Assembly (NCBI GenBank): GCA_038093975.1
Contig: JBBPTG010000280.1
Location: 1 to 29,959 of the forward strand
Direction of reading: 5' to 3'
From: Chalciporus piperatus
Lineage: Eukaryota > Basidiomycota > Agaricomycetes > Boletales > Boletaceae
Length of the DNA: 29,959 nucleotides
In this document: positions 1 through 10,309 of the stretch, one piece after another
Layout of the letters: each line of letters opens with the position of its first letter
Position numbering within the stretch: position 1 is the first letter of the stretch
Notes under the pieces: generated by a model
What the model saw: only the letters and a program-made list of their open reading frames with translations
The model's database searches: none
What the model was told of the DNA's origin: nothing
Program-made: the position numbers and the translations under genes

Positions 1-2267
1 TTTGCCGTAAACGAAGTAGAATATCTTGGCATGATCGTCCACCCCAGAGAGCTTGCCATGGGACTCGATGGCATCTCTCAATGGCCCATTCCCACTACCG
101 TCAAAGAAGTTCGCTCATTCCTTGGCTTTGCCAACTTCTATCGACGCTTTATCCCAAATTACTCCTTAGTCGCCCGCCCTTTGATTGATCTGACCAAAAA
201 GGATCATCGATGGGACTGGAACAATGCCTGCCAAGATGCCTTCGCCCGTCCTTCGCCCGCCTAAAACAGATGTTCCTGGCGAAACCTGTCTTACGCTTTC
301 CAGACCTTTCCAAACCCTTCGCCATCGCAACCGATGCCTCTAAATTTGCCTCTGGAGGTATACTCCTCCAAACTGACGCCAACGGCGATTGGCACCCCTG
401 TTCCTACCTCTCCCAATCCTTTGGTGACGCTGAACGGAACTACGATATCTATGATCGTGAACTCCTCGCCGTGATCCGCGCACTTAAAACCTGGCGACAC
501 TATCTCCACGGCTCTCCCTTCCCTGTCCAAGTCTTCACTGATCACAAAAACCTGACCTACTTCCGCCAACCCCAGAATCTAAACCGTCGGCAAGCCCGCT
601 GGCTCCTCGATCTTGCTGACTTTGACCTGAAAATGATTCACGTTCCTGGCTCATCCCTCGCCGGTCCCGATGCCTTATCTAGGCGTGCTGATCACTTTCC
701 CACCAACGCCGATGACAATGCGGGTACCACTCTACTACCACCCTCCCTATTTGTCCGTGTCATCGACGCCGCCATGAACAACCACATTTCCAGTCTTTCC
801 AAAGATGACCCGTTTCTCCTCACCGCATTACAAGCCATTGACGGCGATATCCCAGCGCCATTCCGATCCCGGCTGGCTGACTGGCAGATGAATAATGGTG
901 TCCTGACCTACCAAGGTCGCGTTTACATTCCACCGGACGAAAACTTACGTCGCACTGTCGTCCAACGCTGCCATGATCACCCCACCGCCGGCCACCCGGG
1001 TTATCTCAAAACTAGACAACTGGTTACTGCTGAATTCTGGTGGCCCGGTCTTGCACAGTTTGTACGCAAATATGTCGAAGGATGCGCAACCTGCCAGCAA
1101 AACAAAGCGAACACGCATCCAACTACTCCACCCTTGATGCCCATCCCGTCAAGGAGCTCCAAACCATTCCAGCAAGTGTCCTGTGACCTAATCACCGACC
1201 TGCCCATTTCCAATGGCTTCGATTCTCTATTGGTCGTGGTCGACCACGGGCTTACAAAGGGGGTAATTCTCTGCCCTACTAAGAAAACTGTCACCGCCGA
1301 AGGGATTGCCTCCCTCTTTTTCCACAAAGTCTACCTGAGATTCGGTCTTTACGACAAAATCATCAGCGACCGTGGACCACAATTCGCATCCGAGTTCGCT
1401 CGTGAACTAGGACGAATCCTTGGATACGACCTTTCCCTCTCCACCGCCTACCATCCCCAATCCGATGGGGAAACTGAATGTATCAACCAGGAAGTAGAAA
1501 CCTATCTCCGAATCTATTGTGGAGATAACCCCATATCCTGGGCCGATTCTATCTCCCACGCCGAATTTGCACACAATCATCGACCCCACTCTGTCACCGG
1601 CAAATCCCCGTTCTATCTCATGATGGGATATGAACCCCGTCCTCTTCCTTCAGTAATTGCTGACTCTGCTCTACCCGCTGTCGAACTTCGCCTTCACTCC
1701 CTCACTGCTGCCAGGGACGAAGCACTCGCCTCACACGAGCTTGCTAGACAAGTGATGTCCGCACGAACTCGACAGAAGTTCAAACCATTTGCCAAAGGAG
1801 ACAAAGTCTGGCTAGAAGCAAGAAACCTCAAACGGTCCCTCACTTCCCCAAAGTTCGCCCCGAAACGAGAAGGACCCTTTACCATCACGCAGGTCTTATC
1901 CCCGCTATCTTATAAACTCCGCCTCCCACAAATGTGGAAAATCCACCCCGTGTTTCATGCTTCTCTGTTATCGCCCTATCGCGAAAACCCCGTACACGGA
2001 CCGAACTTCCCGGCTCCACCACCTGACTTGATAGAAGGCGAAGAAGAGTATGAGATCGAAAAGATTCTCCGACACCGAAGTTTCTCCGGACGCTACTCGT
2101 ACCTGGTTCGCTGGAAAGGATATACTGCTGACGAAGATCGCTGGCTCAAAGAGACAGACCTTACCCACGCCAAGGACGTTCTTGAAAACTATAAGAGAGC
2201 TCATCCATCCGCATTCCCTTCTTCCTCAAGATCCCCATCTTCTGTCAGACACAAAACTCGCCGCTGA
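1..2267 (+). pseudogene. gypsy pol: RT end, RNase H, integrase, chromodomain (frameshifted)
   Basis: This encodes the replication and integration enzymes of the gypsy element. Frame 1 from base 1 shows the RT end (EYLGMIV, FLGFANFYRRFI). It runs to TAA at 262-264, while the downstream frame is open to TGA at 2265-2267. RNase H motifs follow: TDAS, DREL, TDHK and GPDALSRR. Integrase has an HHCC zinc site (CHDH near 970, CATC near 1084) and a DDE triad (D near 1186, D in SDRGPQF near 1368, E in DGETE near 1476). A chromodomain sits at about 2040-2200 (EYEIEKIL, YLVRWKGY); in chromoviruses it directs integration to marked chromatin. The frame break comes from the 11-bp duplication at 241-262. 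In copy A the DGETE motif is followed by CINQ, whereas copy B has RVNQ, so copy A may also carry missense changes. Confidence 0.92.
241..262 (+). repeat. 11-bp tandem duplication breaking gypsy pol
   Basis: The segments ttcgcccgtcc (241-251) and ttcgcccgcct (252-262) are adjacent near-copies. Removing one unit joins frame 1 to the downstream RNase H frame at the expected place (DAFARLKQMF). The duplication adds 11 bp and creates the in-frame TAA at 262-264. It looks like a replication-slippage lesion. Confidence 0.85.
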
Positions 2268-2271
2268 AACT

Positions 2272-3438
2272 ATGTCTGCTCCTACTACCCCTTCGTCAAC
2301 CACTATGTCTTCCATCTCTTCTCTTTCTCGTTCTTCTTCTTCTCCTACTTACCCCCCTGGTTTACCTATTCGTTCTCTACCTATTCAACCCACTCGTCCC
2401 TCTTCCCCCGAACCCGCTAGCCCAACCGTCGCTGAGGCTGGATGGAATACCACTGGTCTTCCACTAAACCCCGCTGGATGGCCAGTCTTACAGGAAGACC
2501 TAGATGCCCCCACTCATATTGCCGCTATTCCCACCGTCAGAGTCTTGTCCGTTGAATTACCACTCGCCGCCCATCGTCTTCGTGACGAGTTGATGGACAA
2601 TGCCGTCATGGATCGTATGTCCCAATTCTTACTTGACTCACGTCTCTCTGTACCCATCGGCGCCCACCTTGATCTGGGGTCACCCCTCTTTTCCCTCTAC
2701 CGTGCCTACCTGCAAGCATCTCGTCTCGCCAATCTTCCTCCTTCCCTGACGACGGTTCACCAAGCTCATTCAGAAGCTGCCTCCCTCCGCAACATCCACG
2801 GTGATCTAATTACCAACCTCAGCATTGCTCTCTATGAGCTACGGATGCCGGAGTTTCTGAATGACCTAGATCGCTACCTCAGAGAATCCGCCTCTGCGGC
2901 TCAATCTCCAACCCCTGTCATCGGAGTTTCTACCTCATCTCTCCCCTCGTCGACTCCTTCCGCGTCTAGCTCCCCTTTGAACGATGAAGAGGAAGCAGTC
3001 TTCTTTCGTGCAGAACGTAACCACATTACCTCGCAACGACAACGGACTGGCACCATACCTCTATCCACCTCACATCCCCAGTACCACGATGCCTGCTTCG
3101 TATGTCACCGACTGGGCCATATACGTGTCCACTGTCCCGTATACCAGTGTCCCACGTGCTTCCGCTGGGCACCCGGTCACATTCAAGGTCGTTGCCCACT
3201 TAGGCGTGGACAAAGACATACAACCACGCCACCTGTTGCACCCTCTTCCCGTTCGCGCCGATCAACCAATACCAATCGAGCTGCTCGACGCCCCCCTCCA
3301 CTCTATACCCGTATCTCGGGTGAGGCTTATTCACGCGACGACGACGACGCCACTCTCTATGACGGAGATGATCCAACCGACGATGTCGGATATGCAAACA
3401 TGACCGGTTCTCCTGGTCATTACGGGTTAAGCATTTGA
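2272..3438 (+). CDS. Gypsy third ORF downstream of pol: Ser/Pro-rich protein with two zinc knuckles
   Basis: This 388-residue ORF starts four bases after the pol stop (TGA 2265-2267, ATG 2272). Its frame is already open from about 2050, overlapping the pol end. The first 60 or so residues are rich in Ser, Pro and Thr. A probably helical middle follows (about residues 95-220), then an acidic patch. At about residue 275 there is a CCHC knuckle (CX2CX4HX4C, starting CFVC) and then a variant CX2CX6HX4C (starting CPTC). The tail has a basic stretch and then an acidic one. Zinc knuckles normally sit in Gag nucleocapsid, 5' of pol, so a nucleocapsid-like nucleic-acid-binding role is an inference. 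The start could instead be reached by frameshifting from pol. The ORF is intact here and truncated in copy B. Confidence 0.8.
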   Translation: MSAPTTPSSTTMSSISSLSRSSSSPTYPPGLPIRSLPIQPTRPSSPEPASPTVAEAGWNTTGLPLNPAGWPVLQEDLDAPTHIAAIPTVRVLSVELPLAAHRLRDELMDNAVMDRMSQFLLDSRLSVPIGAHLDLGSPLFSLYRAYLQASRLANLPPSLTTVHQAHSEAASLRNIHGDLITNLSIALYELRMPEFLNDLDRYLRESASAAQSPTPVIGVSTSSLPSSTPSASSSPLNDEEEAVFFRAERNHITSQRQRTGTIPLSTSHPQYHDACFVCHRLGHIRVHCPVYQCPTCFRWAPGHIQGRCPLRRGQRHTTTPPVAPSSRSRRSTNTNRAARRPPPLYTRISGEAYSRDDDDATLYDGDDPTDDVGYANMTGSPGHYGLSI

Positions 3439-3483
3439 CTAGTTTTTATCTTCGTCGATGACTTGATTCTAATACAGGGGTAA

Positions 3484-3953
3484 TGTTACGATCACTCATT
3501 CTTTCCTTCTTCGTTACCTTGTACTAAGTCCTAGTCGCTGGTTCAAGTCCTGCCTAGGCCTCCCATTTCTTACCTTGCTTTAGTCAGCGAACATTCCTTA
3601 ATGTTCTTTCTCCTTCCACGCTTCGTCATCGCTAACTCGTATACTTACCGAGCATGACTCATTCCTATTCGTCATGACTTGTTCTTACGTATTCTGACTT
3701 GTTCTATGCCTGCCCTTAACTCGTTTCTTCACTTATATAAACCCTCGAGTTTCCTCCTGTAACCCTAACTTAGACCTACGCAATCTAGCTTGGTCATTCC
3801 TTGTTTCCTTTGAACCCTCTGAGAGTCACCGTCCCACTCTTGAACGGACGCTAGGCCTTAACGTGGACATCCCATCGTTAGGCTACCTTTGAAACCCTTG
3901 TCTTTGACTAGGCTTTGCGTCTACGCTTTGACCTACCCGGTACAAGCGTAACA
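3484..3953 (+). repeat. 3' LTR of gypsy copy A
   Basis: The LTR begins TGTTACG and ends CGTAACA, a perfect 7-bp terminal inverted repeat with TG...CA ends. It is 470 bp long and is preceded by a purine-rich tract. A TATA-like box (ttatataaa) lies near 3734. The segment ggttcaagtcc near 3541 resembles a tRNA T-arm (B box). The right end is confirmed by the copia ORF resuming at 3955. The expected 5-bp target duplication (acctc, 3954-3958) should also lie left of the 5' LTR, outside the window. Confidence 0.85.
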
Positions 3954-3954
3954 A

Positions 3955-5800
3955 CCTCCCGCTCCACCTCGCCGATCTCAACGTGAACACCGACCCCCTA
4001 CTCGTCCTAGGAACGTCTATGGCGAAGACCGTCATCCTTTACAACAAATTAAGGACATTGAGAAGAGATCTCGCTGGGAAAAGCTTATCGGACACGGCGA
4101 ACCATCACGAGAACCGCAGCGTGAACAACCGATCCCAGGTTCCATGCCCGACTCTGATCCTTCGGAAGACGAAATCGAACGCATAACCAGGGAAGGGGGA
4201 GAGGCATTGATTAACTATCTTTGCTCTCGTGCTTATTTTCCGGATGAAATGAGTAATCCCAACTATCGCGAATGGAAATTCCGTGATATACTCAAACTTC
4301 CTGCCGAGGAACAAAAACTCTGGTGACAAGCCTGCGAAACAGAGCTTCAGATGCTCAAAGATCGCAAGGTTTATGAGACTGTAGATCGACCAGCTGATCG
4401 TAAGATCATTAAAAATCGCTGGGTATTCGACGTCAAGTCTGACGGTCGTAAACGCGCTCGCCTAGTAGCCAAAGGCTTCTCACAGGTTGAAGGCGTAGAC
4501 TACGATCAGATCTTCTCCCCAGTTGTACGATACGAAACGGTGCGGTGTATGCTCGCCCTTTCTACACTAGAGGACTGGTACATCACCGGCCTCGACGTAC
4601 GATCTGCCTATCTATACGGCAAACTGGAAGAGGAACTCTACATGGAGTTTCCTGAGGGTTTTACGCCACCCGATAAAAAAGGCAAAGTCCTAAGACTACT
4701 ACGTGCAATATATGGCCTCAAACAAGCAGGATTATCCTGGTGGCGCACGTTAGACAAGTCTATGGCTGAACTTGGCTTCACAAGGCTCAAGACTGACGCC
4801 GGCCTGTTCATATACCGCAATGGAAATGATATCGTCATTGCGATTGTCTACGTTGATGACGCCCTCTTCTGTGGACCTAACAAAGCTGTCGTAGACAAGC
4901 TAAAGGCCACATTCATGAAAACATGGGAATGTCGAGACCTCGGGGAACCCAAAGAGTTCCTTGGGATGAATCTTCGTCGAGAAGGTAGAAAGCTGCACAT
5001 TGATCAGTGCAAATACCTCGACAAGGTGCTTGAGCGCTTCGGCATGACGAATGCTAAAGCCGCACCCACTCCACTTCCTCAGGGTTATTACCCAGAGAAG
5101 AACGTTGCCCCCGTTAACTTCGAATTGCGGACGCGCTTTCAAACGGTGATAGGCTCGTTATTATACCTGATGTTAGGTACACGCCCAGACATCGCCTACG
5201 CAGTTACCCAACTTGCAAGGCAGTCTGCCAATCCTACTAAGGAGCACTTGGATAGGGCTTTGTACGTATGTCGATACCTCGTTGGTACTCGTCAATACTC
5301 CCTTACCTTTAATGGTGCATCTGGCAACGGCATTTATGCCTGTACCGACTCTGATTGGGGCCAAGACCCCATCACAAGACACCCACAGACAGGTTTTTTC
5401 CTGAAACTTGCAGACGGTGCTTTCCTTTGGAATTCACACTTGCAGAGCTCTACTGCCCTCAACTCTACAGAAGCTGAGTACATGGCATTGAGCGATTGCA
5501 CACGACAAGTATCCTGGATACACCACATGTTCTCAGAATTAGGTTATAAGCTCAAAGCTATACCGGTCTGTGGTGATAACCAAGGATCACTATTCATGGG
5601 TGAAAATCCCGTTACCGAGAAGCGTAATAAACACATTCCACTATGGTACTTCTTTATACGTGACGCCGTAATGAAGTGGAAAGAAGTAGAACTGTTCTAC
5701 ATCCCTGGAACTGACAATCCCGCGGATATGTTGACAAAGAACCTCAGACATGTTCGAGAAGTTCCGCTCCGAACTCGATCTGGTATTCTACACCAGTTGA
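3955..5800 (+). pseudogene. copia pol: integrase/RT linker, reverse transcriptase, RNase H
   Basis: Frame 1 is open from 3955. The proline/arginine-rich linker (NVYGEDRHP) leads into RT: NRWVFDVK, ARLVAKGFSQVEG, DVRSAYLYG, YGLKQA, and the catalytic YVDD at about 4849-4860. RNase H follows (CTDSDWGQD, STEAEYMALSD, NPADMLTKNL). There are two lesions. An in-frame TGA at 4324-4326 sits where related proteins usually continue with a second Trp, so a TGG to TGA change is likely. Near 5747 the last residues shift frame: the normal C-terminus (FEKFRSEL...FYTS) is in the next frame and stops at 5798-5800, while the original frame runs on to 5877. Outside these two lesions the domains are intact, which suggests a fairly young insertion. 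Confidence 0.9.
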
Positions 5801-5871
5801 TCTCGCTGATACTTATCATGCGGAAGTCCTCATTTATGCTTACATGTCTCCGTACACTTAGCAAGGGGGAG

Positions 5872-6055
5872 TGTTGAACGTAGCGTACATTCTTAGTATA
5901 GAAGGTAGTTACCACGCTTGTTCTATATCACATTCGGACTCAGTCGATCTGAGTTCTAATACAACTTGACTTGTAACCACAACGTTCAAAGTTACTCAAT
6001 AACCTCACTGCTAGGTAAGCACCAGAAGTAGTTCCTCATCGGAACCCTCTCAACA
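5872..6055 (+). repeat. 3' LTR of the copia element
   Basis: This 184-bp LTR begins TGTTGA and ends TCAACA, with TG...CA ends, directly after the purine-rich tract. The right flank (tttct, 6056-6060) is the predicted 5-bp target duplication. Its partner would be left of the window. Confidence 0.85.
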
Positions 6056-7459
6056 TTTCTGACCAATCCTTGTCCGATAAGGTAATGACGATATGAAGTT
6101 CAATCAGACTTTTTGCAGTGTTGCTGATGTTCTCAACGGTGTCGAAGGTGCTGTAAGAACTGAAGGAGCAGCCTTTCCTTGGCTCGGTGTTCAGGTTCAC
6201 CCTCAGAGTGTATGAGAATATACCCAAGGGGTAGTCCAGATCCATAAGCCTCTCCCAATACTACAAAAAGTTCATAGCGTGCTCCATTTGTATTCCCTGG
6301 CCATATCAATGATTATCAAAATCACAACGACATGAGAAAAAAATCAAATCTCACACGTCGAGTCCATTGATAGCTCTCGAATGCGGCTGCCCCACTGCTT
6401 GAGAATCCCAGGCAATGTAAATGCGATTGCGGAGAGCCGATCTTCGGATATAATGTCAACCGGTTCAATTGCGTGCGAGCCAAGTTTTCCTGCCAGACCT
6501 TCCTGAAGGAGAATCTTCACAGACGCAAGCTCATCGGCATCCCGTTTCCATTTTTTGCTATCAATTGACGACCATAGCTGGTATATAGCCTTTTTAGTGA
6601 AGCTGGGATCTGGGATCATTTCTAACACAAGGTCCCATAGCTGAGACTTGTTAGCTTGAGCAACATGGGTAATAACTTAAAAGGACCAACCTGTGATGGT
6701 GTGCATGCCGAGTTTCTCTCGATTAGATCCTTGATACTCACTGGTATGTCAATGGGGCAGTAAGGTACATGTGCCTCGTCATGGATTACTCGAACTGATG
6801 CCAAGTCCAATGCTGTAATAGCAACATAAAGCCATCCATTGCAAGCAAACGACTGCATGCTCTCTTTATCTCGATGCTTCTGAACATCCTTGACCTTGCG
6901 AGACTTCTTCTGGCGAGAATGGCTTTGGGCACAATGGTATCGAAAAACAGTGGTACCCTGGCGTGCAAAACTGACGAGGTTATATTGCTTTTGGTAACTG
7001 AGGGGCATTAGCTAATATGTGGGCATACGATGATGTTACTTACAGCCACCGATAATTCATTGCGTCCCAAACAAGTTTCGCAACTTGGTCAGCAAGAACC
7101 TTCTTCTCCACATTGGTGTTGACCTTCAGGGGAGTAAGGTCTACCTTCACTTCAAGGTCAAGCTTGTCCCCCTGATCATGTAACAAGGCTAAGAATGTTG
7201 CGAGTGACATCACCACAAGCTTCTCGGGTACCACGATGTCATCCGAGTCTTCATCACTGCTTCCATGCCCATCACCACATTGATCTCGAAGCTTTCGGGC
7301 CTGCCAGGTACTTTTCCGGGCCTTGCAAGCAAGGCAAGTACCAGAAGGCTGGCCCTTTCCGGGACCTTTCACAGCAAGAGGAAACTCCGAGAGGTCGAGA
7401 ACCTTCTTGCATCCGTGGCATGGCTTCTGTGAAATAGCAGTCGATGGAATTGGCGGCAT
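6056..7459 (-). pseudogene. MULE (Mutator-like) transposase, N-terminal part, cut by the copia insertion
   Basis: Four exons can be read on the minus strand: 7459-7044, 6997-6691, 6640-6355 and 6296 to about 6056. The N-terminus has paired zinc-type cysteines (CHGC, CLAC). Exon 2 carries a FAR1/WRKY-like region (YHCAQSHS, then HVPYCP). Exon 3 ends with the first DDE aspartate (SMDST), and its Trp codon is split by the intron, giving DSTWNTNGARYELFVV. Exon 4 also shows SDKDWSE, matching the second catalytic Asp block, just before the copia LTR. One apparent 1-nt frame change lies near 6138-6145. The rest, including the third acidic residue, should lie left of the window. A MULE would cut and paste DNA flanked by long inverted repeats; this copy cannot. 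Confidence 0.82.
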
Positions 7460-7536
7460 TTATGAGAAGCTATAAGGGTGTCGTGATTGGGTACAATGTA
7501 CTAGGCGAAATGAAAAAGGCGCATCAACAAAGTTAC

Positions 7537-7574
7537 GGTCACATGATGCCGAACCGACTCGGTGTCATGTGACC
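7537..7574. repeat. Imperfect 16-bp inverted repeat (hairpin) upstream of the MULE gene
   Basis: The arms ggtcacatgatgccga (7537-7552) and tcggtgtcatgtgacc (7559-7574) pair with two mismatches around a 6-nt loop. It lies about 80 bp upstream of the MULE start. It could be a binding site in the element's terminal region, but nothing proves this. Confidence 0.55.
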
Positions 7575-7810
7575 TTGCGTCCGATACGAGGTGGGAGAAT
7601 TGCATTCCCTGTGAAGGGACCGCAAGAATAGTCCTCAGTCATGCGACTCCGAACTTCGAGATGCTTGAAGGCACTAACTACTACATAGTAGTGGTGCGAA
7701 GTGGACAAGAAATTAAGCCTGTCAATGATCATTGAATTTCCAGCCGGGATCAGTCAAGGATCAGTGCACGCGGTATGTGACGCGACACCTCATGTTTGCT
7801 TTCAAGCCGG

Positions 7811-7866
7811 GCCATTTGCACCCTTCCTCCTCCACTCTCCCATCCGTCTTCCTCTCTCTTCCTTGT
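7811..7866 (+). promoter_or_regulatory. Pyrimidine-rich leader upstream of the aspartic protease
   Basis: A C/T-rich tract (ccttcctcctccactctccc and on) ends about 20 bp before the ATG at 7887. Such CT-tracts are common just upstream of transcription starts in filamentous fungi. No clear TATA box was seen. Confidence 0.35.
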
Positions 7867-7886
7867 AAACCGTTCACTTGCCCAGC

Positions 7887-9493
7887 ATGCGCTTGACTCT
7901 CGTAACGGCAGTGGCTGCGCTTCCTGTATTGGCCGCTGCAGCACCTCAGCCTGCTGAGCGGAAGATTGGGATGTCGATCCCTGTCACGAAACGCGCGACC
8001 TTTGTCAACGCCGACAAGACTGTCAACTTTGATGCGCTCAACTCTCACGTCGCAGCAGTTCAAGCGTGCGTACTCGTTCTTCATCCGACTCGTGATTGAG
8101 TTGAACATACGCAACTCAGTAAGATCTCTCGTGGCTTTGCCAACTACAAGAAGAACACTGGCTCGCCGCACCCCGCTGCGGTGAAAGGAATCCATAGACG
8201 GGCAACAGGCGCTGACGCCTTGGTTAACGCTAAAAGTCAGCTTTGGTATGGCACTATATCTATCGGATCGCCTCCGATAACGTTCACCGGTGAGCATTGC
8301 TCAGCCTTGCGATGAATTGCAACTCATTTTCCCCTGGATAGTTGACTTCGATACCGGGTCGAGGTATGTGTCTGCTCTGCCATATATGTGACGTTCTTTG
8401 AACCCGTCTACAGTGACCTCTTCTTGCCGGGCCCCGACTGTGGTTCAAGCTGCGGTGGTCATATCATCTATGATCCTAGCTCTTCTTCAACAGCTCAGGA
8501 CCTCGGACAGACCTTCAATAACACCTATGGAGATGGGTCCAGTGTCTCCGGCGAACAGTTCTCAGACACAGTTTCTGTTGCTGGGCTGGAGGTATGTACG
8601 ATATCTGTTCTGCGTTCTCTTCACTCACGGAGGGGCAGGCAGTGGACCAGACGCTGGGTGTTGCTTCGGAATACTCTACTGGATTTTCGGTTTCATCGTT
8701 CCCCGCGGATGGGTTGATGGGGATGGCTTTCCAAAGTATTTCTGCTTATAACGCGACTCCCGTCTTCCAGAACCTCGTTGAACAAGGTCAGACAGACGCG
8801 TCTGTGTTTTCATTCAAGCTCGCCGACTCTGGTTCTGAGTTATACCTCGGTGGTGCGAACTCTGCCTTGTATACGGGTGCCTTCACCTATGCTCCTGTCA
8901 CCACCCAAGTGAGTTGCATGGAATTTTGGCTATGTCGTGTCGACGTTAACACTTTGGTTCAGGGATACTGGCAGGTTAATATGGACAGCGTGAATGGCAA
9001 TGGGGCGCCCATTCTGTCCAGCATCGATTGCATCATTGACACTGGCACTACCCTCATTGTCGGCACCCGCGAGCAGGTCAAATCGTTTTATGATGCACTT
9101 GGCGGCACCGATGCATCAAGTACGGCAGGCCAAGGCTACTATACCTGTATGTTCGCAGACAGTTTCATGTCCATTTCTCTATTAATGCTCCGCAGTCCCG
9201 TGTGATTCGTTCCCCAGCGTCAGCTTTACCTTTGATGGCAAATCGTTCCCCATCTCCGCTGCTTCCCTTAACCTCGGACAAGTTTCCTCCGGGTCGGCTG
9301 ACTGTGTGAGCGGTATCATAGAAGACATCGATGCCTGTAAGTATCTTTAATTCTTGCTCGATCTTCACGGCACGGCGACTAATCACGCTGCTCTTGAACA
9401 GCGTCCTGGATCGTCGGAGATGTTTTCCTGACAAATGTCTACACCACCTTCGACGTCGGTAACTCTCAAGTTGGATTTGCTACACTGGCTTGA
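7887..9493 (+). CDS. Secreted aspartic protease, pepsin family A1 (polyporopepsin-like)
   Basis: Eight exons join in frame to give 413 residues: 7887-8065, 8120-8289, 8342-8363, 8414-8591, 8633-8908, 8963-9146, 9196-9336 and 9402-9493. All introns are GT-AG and 41-65 bp. The N-terminus is a signal peptide ([20 protein letters not shown]), followed by a propeptide ending near a dibasic HRR. Catalytic motifs are DTGS (Asp about 120) and DTGT (Asp about 301), with a flap tyrosine in TYGDGS and a C-terminal WIVGDVFL block. A Cys pair near PDCGSSC and another in the C-lobe would form disulfides. The length fits A1 enzymes, which hydrolyse proteins at acid pH outside the cell. No lesion was found, and it is the only complete non-transposon gene in the window. 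The exact physiological substrate cannot be inferred. Confidence 0.93.
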
Positions 9494-10309
9494 ATGGTTT
9501 GCATTCGTGGATTTAACTCTCACTTGATTTTGCCCTTATAATATCCGAATGTTTTGCTCGTAGTCTTTGCTAATTCATGTTGTCCTAATGTTCTCTGTGG
9601 TCTCTCCGGATGTCTGTTCGGTACAGAATGGGATAAGTCGGACGATCGTTCCGTCTATGTATCTGGGGGGAGTCCTCTCCGATCCCTATGACGGCGTTTC
9701 GCTGGCTCCTCTAACGTTCCCAGAACTAATCGAGTAGCAACCACAAGTCCTGGTCGTGATGACCAGAGTCTCAGTATACTCATGTCAGATGAGGCTGATG
9801 CCTCCGTTTTTTGACGCGTCACCTATGTGGTTGTTCGTTACCAACGCGTCCTAGATCAGATCCGTATGAGGAGGAAGGCGTGCGAAGCATTCATGCTGGT
9901 TACTCCTTGTCAATGTCTATCATGTCCTTCCGTGTCTTCGTCTCAGTCTTGGCCCGCTGCGCCGTGCGACCATGGCCGCAAAAGCGACTGGGCGGGGTGT
10001 CTTGAACTAAAAACACTGGCATGACTTGGATGAAAGGCGCATGGTGCGGTACTGGGTGTTGCCGGTATGCAGTGGACGGGGAGGGAGGCTGATGAGGTCA
10101 TGCTTGATTAACATGCATTTGTAATTTGATTTGTGCTAATTGTCTGTCTGCCTGGGTATAGATGCTATATACTGTCATGAAATCACCGAAAGTCCATGCA
10201 ACGAGGAAGCAACGCCAGAAATGGGATATACGTGCGCACACCAATGGCAAGGTGTATTATCACCTCACCAAAAGGGTGGCACCAGGCTAAGTTTACTAGC
10301 CAGAGAAAG
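9494..10309. other. Intergenic region, nothing recognised
   Basis: This 816-bp gap lies between the protease stop and the end of the convergent MFS gene. It should hold both 3' untranslated regions. Short ORFs at 9811-10024 have no recognisable motifs and overlap in two frames. No inverted repeats or transposon ends were seen. Confidence 0.6.

Larger units (their letters stand above)
1..3953 (+). mobile_element. Ty3/gypsy chromovirus-type LTR retrotransposon, 3' part (copy A)
   Basis: The window opens inside the reverse transcriptase of a Ty3/gypsy element and reads through RNase H, integrase and a chromodomain, then an extra zinc-knuckle ORF, a short purine-rich tract (aggggtaa, about 3476-3483) and a 3' LTR. 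The right edge at 3953/3954 is sharp, because copia coding sequence starts in the next base. The left part (5' LTR, gag, protease, RT start) lies outside the window. A nearly identical copy in opposite orientation begins at 28331, so the family has probably moved recently. The pol frame is broken once (see 241-262), so this copy is probably not autonomous. Confidence 0.93.
3954..6055 (+). mobile_element. Ty1/copia retrotransposon, 3' part, split by the gypsy insertion
   Basis: Coding sequence of a copia polyprotein starts immediately after the gypsy 3' LTR and continues through RT and RNase H to a purine tract (gcaaggggga, 5861-5870) and a 184-bp 3' LTR. The missing 5' part (gag, protease, integrase) should lie on the far side of the gypsy element, left of the window. 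The copia right end touches the interrupted MULE gene at 6056. Confidence 0.92.

Noticed and set aside
2050..2271. Longer start for the zinc-knuckle ORF at 2050
   Set aside because: This part overlaps the chromodomain in another frame, so it is more likely a shadow. Frameshifting is noted as an alternative.
4105..4329. Minus-strand ORF antisense to copia
   Set aside because: Shadow of the copia linker frame, which has clear family motifs.
9811..10024. Short plus-strand ORFs after the protease
   Set aside because: Two overlapping frames of similar length, no motif, no splice or promoter support.
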